A DNA stretch of 64,000 nt, from positions 248,001-312,000 of the forward strand of contig ML978130.1 of assembly GCA_010015805.1 (NCBI GenBank), read 5' to 3'. Below are positions 56,387 through 64,000 of this stretch, piece by piece. Made by a program: the position numbers and the translations under genes. Origin of the DNA: Rhizodiscina lignyota (taxonomy: Eukaryota; Ascomycota; Dothideomycetes; Aulographales; Rhizodiscinaceae). The stretch's first letter is position 1. Each line of letters begins with the position of its first letter. Under the pieces are notes generated by a model. It worked only from the letters and a program-made list of their open reading frames with translations. It made no database searches and was not told the origin of the DNA.

Positions 56387-57937
56387 ATGGCGTCTCCCTT
56401 CTTGCAGCCCGTCGTCACTGTCCTAGTCGCAGCTGTTCTCTCGTACATTTTCTATCAACGCACGCAGCATCGACTCGCTCGCTTTCCAGGACCATTGCTG
56501 GCATCCATAACTGGTTTTTGGCGATCTTACCATGAGATAATAGGCGACCTCCCGCAGACTATCGACTATTTACATTTTCATCATGGCCCCTCTGTGCGTG
56601 TTGCGCCCGACGAAGTTGATACGGTGCATCCGGATTTCGTAGACGTGGTCTTAAAGGGTGGGCGGCGCTTCACGAAGAGCAACTTTTACGATGGATTTAA
56701 AGAAAACAGAGAGAATTTGTTCATCACACGCGATGAGGATTTCCATGCAAAGAGAAGCCGGCAGGTCGCTAATACCTTCTCAAGCGCCACCTTCACAAAG
56801 ATGGGATCTCTTTTCGATCGACACGCCAGTAACTTGATCGGGCTGCTTGATCGTCTAGTGGATGAGAACAAGGCGTTTGATTTGAAGAGTGTTTTTAATT
56901 TATATGTCAGAGATGTGAATGGCGAGCTATTTTTCGGACGGAACCTTCGTCTGCAAGAGCAAGGAGATGTGAAAGCACTGACTCCGGTGAACACCTGGAT
57001 TATTCTTGCGAAGATCTGCGGGTATGTCCCGGGGTTACTGAGCCCCTTGATGGCCTGTGGTCCATATTTACCGATTGTGGGCGACTTGATTAAGCAAAGA
57101 GAGAGTCTTGTGGAGGATGGTTTCAAGTACTCGAAAGCGGAGTTTGAAAGACTGAGAGCCAGTGGAGCTGCGGCAGCCTCCGAGGACAGTAATACAAAGC
57201 CGAGTCTATTATCAACTTTGACAACTGCCAAGGATCCTGAGACTGGAGAAAAGCTCACACTCGAGGAAGTGGTCAGCGAGTGCATGTCCTTCGTTGCTGC
57301 TGGAAGTCATTCCACGGCATCATCTCTCAGTTTCCTGTTTGTACTCATGCTCGAGCACCCTGAAGTATTAAAGAAGGCGCAAGAAGAAGTATTGCGGGAT
57401 GCGCAAACAACAAATCCAGACTCTGGCGACACAAAACCAAGTCGATTCGAGGACCTCGACGCAAGATTTCCATACCTTAGCGCAACCATCAAAGAGACGT
57501 TTCGCTTGTGCCCGACAGTCAACAATCCCCTTGCTCGAGACGTACCGGATGACGGCACTGCAACGATCATTAGCGACCTTCAGGCTCCTCCAGGTTCAAT
57601 CATCAGCGCTACTGCGTATGCGCTGCATCGAAATCCCGCAATCTGGGGCGACGACGCCGAAGTCTTCAGACCAGAGCGATGGCTCTCTGAAGATGGTCAG
57701 CAAAAGGAAAGATATCTGATTCATTTTGGACAAGGTCACAGAAGATGTATTGGAGTCAACATAGCAATGACTACACTGTGGAAAGCAGCAGTCGCAATTC
57801 TGCAGCGATACGAGGTAACATTTATTGGTGCGGATGGGAAGGCGAAGCGACTTGGGGGCTTCAAGCTGAATGCGAGAGGATTTGCCGAGATCGCGGGATC
57901 ATTGAGAGTGAAGGTAAAGAGAAGGACTAAGAATTAA
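56387..57937 (+). CDS. Cytochrome P450 monooxygenase, intronless
   Basis: Seen: one frame of 516 aa. The N-terminal anchor VVTVLVAAVLSYIFYQR is followed by RLARFPGPLLASITGFWRS. Helix C carries DEDFHAKRSRQVANTFS. The I-helix reads CMSFVAAGSHSTASSLS, where the usual AGxxT Thr is followed by more Ser/Thr. ExxR is KETFRLCP, the PERW motif is in FRPERWL, and the heme loop FGQGHRRCIGVNIA places Cys at about residue 454. Known: this pattern is close to fungal CYP families of the benzoate-4-hydroxylase or pisatin-demethylase type; I cannot assign one. The lack of introns is in contrast to the other P450 in the window. It is divergent from CFIm25, and convergent with the EthD gene 680 bp away. Substrate unknown. 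Confidence 0.94.
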   Translation: MASPFLQPVVTVLVAAVLSYIFYQRTQHRLARFPGPLLASITGFWRSYHEIIGDLPQTIDYLHFHHGPSVRVAPDEVDTVHPDFVDVVLKGGRRFTKSNFYDGFKENRENLFITRDEDFHAKRSRQVANTFSSATFTKMGSLFDRHASNLIGLLDRLVDENKAFDLKSVFNLYVRDVNGELFFGRNLRLQEQGDVKALTPVNTWIILAKICGYVPGLLSPLMACGPYLPIVGDLIKQRESLVEDGFKYSKAEFERLRASGAAAASEDSNTKPSLLSTLTTAKDPETGEKLTLEEVVSECMSFVAAGSHSTASSLSFLFVLMLEHPEVLKKAQEEVLRDAQTTNPDSGDTKPSRFEDLDARFPYLSATIKETFRLCPTVNNPLARDVPDDGTATIISDLQAPPGSIISATAYALHRNPAIWGDDAEVFRPERWLSEDGQQKERYLIHFGQGHRRCIGVNIAMTTLWKAAVAILQRYEVTFIGADGKAKRLGGFKLNARGFAEIAGSLRVKVKRRTKN

Positions 57938-58617
57938 TCCACGTTTTGTCTGGCGCAGGCGGTGAAGAATACCTGCGCAATGGAATGATCCCTCGGCGAG
58001 CAGGAAAGACCTTAATGCCGTTTGTCAAGAGCATGGGAAACAATTGATTTACATCCACAGTGTGACTGGGTGCAGAATATTAGCAACCTATTTCTCTGAA
58101 TCTTCGCAAGCCAGCGTAGTGTGTGCACATCCCAACTCTAATGTAATGCACGCTCGGCTGCCCACGGCGAAAAGAACACTTGGGTGAAGGGAGATAGAAA
58201 ATACAGCGTCCGCGTATAGCGTGCTCCGGGCTGAGCTCACTCTTAGAGTAAGTTTGTGAATTTTTACAAGTTGGCACGCGGCGCCTGAGCAGAACCCAGG
58301 ACTAATCGAACGTGTGCTCGTTCACCTCTGCGTCGAAAAGGAGAAAATAGAAGCCATGGCAGTGCTCGGGCGGTTGTGCAATGCTCAGAGCTAAAAGGTG
58401 TGTGTTTATATAATTTAGTGCAATGTGTGTGAAATAGTTCCGCGTCTAATCGAACATACAATCCATTGATGAGCGAAGCGTCGCCTTTCGCCTGTGAGAT
58501 TCTGAGATATCCGATACGGGCATCTGCAAGCACATGTCTCTCCCAACTCCGAGCCATTCGCGCTGGGCGTAATTGACAGAATGCAAGACTCGCGGCAGAA
58601 CTCTTTCATTGAGCGAT
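57938..58617. other. Convergent intergenic region, no gene seen
   Basis: 3' flanks of the P450 (+) and EthD gene (-). Short frames such as 58264-58557 (-) have no domain. Confidence 0.6.
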
Positions 58618-59128
58618 TCAGCCAACCTTCTCGCCATTCTCGATGACCATGTACTCATCGCCAACCATCATCTTCATCTGACCCTCGTCCATAAAGTTGT
58701 CGTGGTCACCTGTTAGGGCCTTGGAGTCTTTATCGTATAGGAACTTGGCAAAGGAGAGGTAGTCTGGAAAGACAAAGGTACAGATGGCGTCATAAGGCAG
58801 CAGATTTGCCTTGCCCTTCAGGATGTCTTGCATAATAGTGCGGTCTCTCGCCAAGTGGTACGTCTGCTTACCTTAGTGGTCAAGATGTGATCTTCAGGGG
58901 CAATCTGCACACGCTTCAAAGTCGGTGTGATTGGGCACGCGATCATACCAGACTGTATGTGATGATCTTGTGTCGCTGGAGCACAGGCGCCGCGAGCTGG
59001 GCGTGCACATTGTTGTAGTGCTTGATAAAGTCGTCGTCGGAGATGCCGTCCTTCTTCTTGACCATAACCGTGACCTTGACGACCTTCCGGAAGCCGGTAG
59101 TGTTCGGATAGCCTGCCTCGAGCACCAT
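58618..59128 (-). CDS. EthD-domain protein
   Basis: Seen: exons 58949-59128 and 58618-58863 give 141 aa; the 85-bp intron (58864-58948) has donor GTATGA, branch CACTAAG and acceptor GCAG. FRKVVKVTVMVKKKDGISDDDFIKHYNNVHAQLAAP is the opening strand and helix of the dimeric alpha/beta-barrel EthD fold. Then follow HKIITYSLTYHLARD and NLLPYDAICTFVFPDYLSFAKFLYD, and the tail MKMMVGDEYMVIENGEKVG forms the last strand. His in the NNVHA motif is a common active-site residue. Known: EthD-like domains occur in polyketide dehydratases, cyclases and small catabolic enzymes. Inferred: a small-molecule enzyme or binding protein; substrate unknown. The intron choice is supported by frame and by a smooth join at TYSL-TYHL. 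Confidence 0.85.
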
Positions 59129-59685
59129 TGTAAGAGATAAGCGGGTGTCCAGGATTGAAGGACGGAGGCTGGTGTAGCAAATGAGGCTGAAAAGAGATAC
59201 CCATGTTGCGCGCCATCAGGGTCGCGGCCATTCGCTCTTTGCCGAAGCCGGCAGTGCACCACCGAGCAAATGCATCTTACCATGGCGAATCCCCCAGACG
59301 CAGTCCCAAGCTCCATTTTCTCGTGCACACAGCTTTCTTACTCTCCTCGAGCTCGCTTCGTCGTAACACTTCTGAATATTGTCTCTAGCGCTCGTTGTCC
59401 GTTCTCAATCGCTCGCTAGCTGCTGCTCCAACGCAGCTGGATGCGGAGACCAGTAATATTGTTCTCACTAACCTCTGCATGAGAAGAGCTCAGACGACAC
59501 TGCCAACACTCTCAAAATTTCTAGAGCAGGCCATTGCCGCCACCTCTATTTGTCAAGGAAGTCACGAGCTAAAATTTGGTTGCAAGAGTGGCGACGTGGT
59601 TACACGAATCTCAAGGCTCCATTGCTGTCGACGCATTCATTGTCTGCCACATCAGCGACTAATCACCCTCGCCTCCCACCCTCGC
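59129..59685. promoter_or_regulatory. Divergent promoter, EthD / M16 protease
   Basis: 557 bp between the chosen starts. The plus-strand frame of the protease stays open from 59395, with another ATG at 59479, so the second half may be coding if translation starts earlier. CT-rich segments lie at about 59330-59360 and 59655-59685. Confidence 0.45.
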
Positions 59686-62600
59686 ATGAGCACAAAATAC
59701 AACAGTGCTCTTCCGCTCCGCGGCTCTTCCTTCCCTCTTTCTCGATCGCTCTCCGCGAACAAACGTCAAAACGAGCACTCGACTACCGACATGGTAGACA
59801 TCCCAATCTCCAACGACGCCCCCGGGGGCGTGGGAGCAGAGCTGCTGGCGGACCACATGGAACGGCCTGCTCTCGACACCCGCAAATACCGCGTCGTAAA
59901 GCTGCCGAACCAGCTAGAGGCGTTACTTATACACGATGAGGATACGGACAAAGCGAGCGCATCGCTCGATGTCAACGTAGGCAGCTTCAGCGACAAAGAT
60001 GACATGCCGGGCATTGCGCATGCGGTGGAGCATTTGCTCTTCATGGGGACGGAAAAGTACCCAAAAGAGAACGCATACAATCAGTACCTTACAGCGCACT
60101 CTGGATCATCGAATGCCTTCACCGCCTCTACAGAGACGGTCTACTATTTTGAAGTGGCCGCATCAAATACTCCGAATAACAGTCGAAGCACATCCAGGGC
60201 TACAAGCAAGCAAGCTTCGCAAGTCTCACTACCAATAGAAAAGACAGAGGCCCCCTTGTACGGCGCTTTAGATCGCTTCGCTCAGTTCTTCGTTGCGCCG
60301 CTGTTCTTGGAAGAGACCTTGGACCGAGAGCTTAAGGCAGTGGATTCCGAGAACAAGAAGAATTTGCAGAACGACACATGGCGATTGCACCAGCTCAACA
60401 AGACCCTCTCAAATCCGAAGCACCCGTATCATCATTTCTCGACTGGCAGCTACAAAACCCTCCATGATGAGCCACTTAAGCGGGGCGTCAAAATTCGCGA
60501 TGAGTTCATCCACTTCTATGATACGCACTACTCCGCGAACCGCATGAAACTTGTTGTGCTCGGCCGGGAGAGTCTAGATGAGCTTCAAAACTGGGTAGAG
60601 GAGTTGTTCTCCGAAGTCAAGAATAAGGATCTCCCGCGCAATCGTTGGGATGACATCTCGCCTTATACGGACAATGAGCTCGGTACCATGGTATTCGCAA
60701 AGCCAGTCTACGAAATGCGGCTTCTCGATCTTTACTTTCCATATCCTGACGAAGAACTTCTGTACGAATCGCAGCCGTCCAGATACATTGGCCATTTACT
60801 TGGCCACGAGGGACCTGGGAGTATTCTGGCATACACCAAGGCGAAAGGATGGGCGAATGCGCTTGGCGCAGGTCCGGTGAACCCTTGCCCAGGATCAGCC
60901 TTCTTCAGCGTTTCGATTCGTCTAACAGAAGAGGGACTGAAGCATTATCAGGAAATCCTAAAAGTGCTATTTCAGTACATTTCCCTGCTTCGAGAGCAGC
61001 CGCCACAAGCATGGGTGTTTGAAGAAATGAAGACAATGGCTCAAGTCAATTTCAGATTTAGACAAAAGACCCCTGCAAGCAAGACTACAAATGGCCTCAG
61101 CCAGATCATGCAGAAGCCATATCCAAGAGATTGGCTTCTGAGCGGCCCAAGCTTACTGCGAAAGTTCGATCCAGATGCCATCACAAAAGGCCTCAGCTAT
61201 TTGAGACCTGACAACTTCCGCATCACAATCGTCAGCCAAGATTATCCTGGGGATTGGGACCAGAAGGAGAAATGGTACGGAACGCAGTACAAGGTTGACC
61301 AAATACCATCGGACACTCTTAAGAGCTTGCAAGAAGCGTATGCCTCAACGCCGGCTTCTCGACCTGCAGAGCTTCATCTTCCAGAAAAGAACGACTTTAT
61401 CCCAAGCAGGTTGGAAGTGGAAAAGAAAGACGTTGATGAGCCACTCGTCGCACCCAAGTTGATCCGCAATGATGACAGCGTCCGGACATGGTGGAAGAAA
61501 GACGATCAATTCTGGGTTCCCAAGGCATTCCTCCACATCACCTTGCGCACACCAATTCCACACATCACACCGCGTTGCGCAGTCATCGCCCAAATGTACG
61601 GCGAACTAGTACAAGACGAGCTCAACGAGTATTCCTATGCTGCTGAGATTGCGGGATTGGAATACAGCCTCTCCACACGCTCAGTCGGTATCGACCTTAG
61701 CATTGCCGGTTACAACGACAAGATGCACGTACTGCTCGATAAGGTGCTCCTCTGCATGAGAGACCTCAACGTGCGCGAAGACCGCTTCAACATCAACAAG
61801 GAACGCCTGCAGCGCAACTACCGCAACTGGGAGTTTCAGCAACCGTACCAACAGGTCAACTCATTCACGCGCTGGTTGAATAGCGAGCGCGGCTGGACCA
61901 ACGAGGAGTATGCTGCAGAGCTGCCGCATGTAACTGCGGATGACGTACGGACGTTCAAGCCACAGATGCTACAACAGTGCCACATTGAACTGCTCGCACA
62001 CGGCAATCTGTACAAGGAGGACGCGCTGAATTTCACAAAGCTGGTGGAGAGGACGCTACGTCCGCGTACACTGCCACCCAGTCAATGGCCTGTCAGGCGA
62101 AGCTTGATCTTCCCACCCGGATGCAACTACGTGTATGAGCGCACGCTCAGGGATCCGGCAAATATTAACCACTGCATCGAGTATACGCTGTACATCGGAC
62201 AAACCACAGACCGCGCGCTGTGCGCGAGGCTGCTTCTCTTCTCGCAGTGCACCGACGAGCCAGCGTTCAACGTGCTCCGGACAAATGAGCAGCTCGGATA
62301 CGTGGTCTTCAGCGGTACTAGCGTCAACAATACGTGGATGGGGTACCGCATCCTGGTGCAGAGCGAGAAGAACCCTGAATTCCTGGAACAGCGGATCGAC
62401 GCGTTCTTGGAGGGCTTCGGCAAGACGCTGGTCGAGATGACGGAGGCGCAGTTCGAGAAGTTGAAAATAAGTCTCATCACCAGGCGGCTGGAGAAGCTGA
62501 AGAACCTAGGGCAGGAGATGGTCAGGTTTGCGGGTCACATCATAAGCGAGAGATATGATTTCGAGCAAGGTTCGTATATTTAATATTCCTTCATGCGAGA

Positions 62601-63260
62601 GACTGATTACACCTCCCAGTGGATCACGACGTTGCGAATCTCCAACCCCTTACTCTCGCCGACATCAGGGCATTTTACGACCACTACATCGCCCCCACGT
62701 CCCCGCACCGCTCCAAACTCTCCGTGCACTTGCTCGCCCAATCCTCGCCCGCTGCGATCGCAGAGACAATGTCAGATGAAGAGCAGTCCGCTAAGCTCTT
62801 CGATGCAATGTCCAAGTTCGTCACGGCGCACGGTATCACCCCGAACCTAGAGAAACTCGCTTCACGCTTCAACGACGTTGACGTCAAACACGGCGACAAG
62901 CCCGCCATCGTCGCTGCAGTGCGTTCGTACCTGTCCCAGGACGAGCGCGTTGTAGAGCCCAAGCTCACCGAAATCGTCACCCAGGGAGAGGCCCTCCTCT
63001 CCACAGTGCTGCCGAGTCTGGGCATTGAGCCTGCGCCTACGGAGGCGGAGAAGGCTGCGATGCAGGACGCTGAAAAGAAGATGGTGCATGGCGATGCGAA
63101 GGAGGCGGATGAGAGGGGACACGTTCCTGTGCAAGGTAACGGTACGGTGCCCGTGAAGATTGTGGATGTGCATGCTTGGAAGGCGGAGAGGACTGTTGCG
63201 CCAGGCGCAAGGGCGGTGAAGGATCTGAGCGAGTTTGAGGAGGGGGCTGCGAAGCTTTGA
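59686..63260 (+). CDS. STE23: M16 metalloprotease, insulysin/Ste23-like
   Basis: Seen: exons 59686-62569 and 62620-63260 give 1174 aa; the 50-bp intron (donor GTTCGT, branch CTGAT) joins YDFEQ to VDHDVANL. The first 35 residues (LPLRGSSFPLSRSLSANKR) are Arg/Ser-rich and could target mitochondria. Catalytic core: IAHAVEHLLFMGTEKYP holds the inverted zinc motif HxxEH at His112, Glu115 and His116; ENAYNQYLTAHSGSSNAFT follows. A Ser/Thr-rich insert of about 25 residues sits just after YYFEVAA. FRFRQKTPASKTTNGLSQ, LSIRLTEEGL-type and ERYDFEQ segments match the inactive C-terminal half. Known: this family digests insulin-size peptides and processes a-factor pheromone. Start choice: ATG 59686 rather than 59479 or 59791; not settled. 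Confidence 0.93.
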
Positions 63261-64000
63261 GAAGCTCTGAGAGTATGTGAATGTGTGGGTTAACCGGGCA
63301 GGCGATCGGTGTCGTTTTGTCTCGGCGGAAAACGGAAAACATGATATGGCGCATGGCGCTTTACAACGATCAAAAAATTAACAAAACGGCGAGCTGTGAT
63401 AGCGCATTTTCCTTTCCCTGATAAATGTTTCAATTGAAGAACTCAAAACTCACGGATTTGCTTGCAGGCATGGAGCTGTAGGCACGCATCGTGGGCATCT
63501 TCAATTTCACGATATTCTGAACATAGAGGCACTTTCCATTCATTCACCGGTTTTTTATTTCGTCTGACTGACTACTATACTGTACTTGTGCAGGGGGAAT
63601 TTGCAAGTGAGCAAGCAAGCATCATCGCCGAAGGTAGAAACTACAGGCGCCCTAGTACGAGTAACCCCAAAGGGGACCGATCCAATAGGGTCAGGAATGC
63701 AGAATCTACCCCCGACGAAGTGCCGATACCATGAGAAGCTTCGTGTGTGAGAAGCCACTGTCGTTCCAATCAGTCCGTCACCGTTGAACAGCACGAAGGG
63801 GAAACCAAAAGCAGGAAACAGGAAAGGTATAGTCGCAGGTGAGGAAGTGAAAACACAAGAGCCTGCCAACCAACTTGACTTGTCGCCGCCAAAACAAGTC
63901 CCAAGAGTGGCCTGTCCAAAAGGCCTGATGTCCTCGTTCGCCATTCCGATTTGCCTCCAGTCCGTGAACACCGATGCTAATGCACAGTGTTATACCAAAG
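63261..64000. other. Intergenic, no gene seen
   Basis: 3' flank of the M16 protease and the window end. Frames at 63462-63734 and 63555-63971 have no domain. Confidence 0.6.

Overview
The window is nuclear DNA of a filamentous ascomycete. Genes carry many short introns (43-138 bp, one of 289 bp) with GT donors, CTRAY-type branch sites and AG acceptors. The protein set is typical of Pezizomycotina: Zn2Cys6 regulator, GH11 xylanase, POM34, cytochrome P450s, a TRI12-type transporter and a Ste23-like protease. Class Dothideomycetes is a guess from gene style and is not proven. I found no convincing tRNA, rRNA, CRISPR or intact transposon.

Layout. 0.4-1.3 kb: Cys-rich GPI-type surface protein (-). 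2.2-3.5 kb: SAM methyltransferase (-). 4.1-6.0 kb: ANL/AMP-binding-like membrane protein (-). 7.0-7.8 kb: secreted GH11 xylanase (+), convergent with a Zn2Cys6 regulator (8.0-9.6 kb, -). 11.1-12.3 kb: 2OG-Fe(II)-type oxygenase (-). 13.6-15.1 kb: flavin amine oxidase (+). 15.4-17.2 kb: epoxide-hydrolase-like protein (-). 17.7-20.6 kb: HID1 (-), divergent from the TFIIH helicase SSL2/XPB (21.0-23.5 kb, +). 25.2 kb: small membrane protein. 25.9-26.8 kb: nucleoporin POM34 (-). 28.0-29.6 kb: P450 (-). 30.5-32.2 kb: S-adenosylmethionine decarboxylase (-). 34.2-37.8 kb: SDR and ThDP enzyme in tandem (+). 38.2-39.7 kb: aspartic protease (+). 40.9-44.2 kb: two divergent C2H2 genes, one with ankyrin repeats. 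44.7-46.5 kb: METTL25-like protein (+). 46.5-47.3 kb: double CMD-domain protein (-). 47.9-48.6 kb: unknown (+). 50.4-51.3 kb: secreted collagen-like protein (+). 52.1-54.0 kb: TRI12-like MFS transporter (-). 54.8-55.8 kb: CFIm25 (-), divergent from a P450 (56.4-57.9 kb, +). 58.6-59.1 kb: EthD protein (-), divergent from a large M16 metalloprotease (59.7-63.3 kb, +).

How they fit. Core housekeeping genes (SSL2, HID1, POM34, SPE2, CFIm25, METTL25, M16 protease) are mixed with accessory metabolic and surface or secreted genes. No polyketide, peptide or terpene backbone enzyme is present, so the scattered P450s, oxygenase, methyltransferase and transporter do not form an evident biosynthetic cluster. 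The spots I would look at first are: the divergent C2H2 pair, in which both genes carry in-frame tandem repeats; the collagen-like secreted protein with a nonapeptide repeated by different codons; the epoxide hydrolase with Glu at the nucleophile position; and in-frame alternative splicing options in SPE2 and CFIm25.

Exon boundaries were derived by hand from reading frames, splice signals and family similarity recalled from memory. No database search was run.
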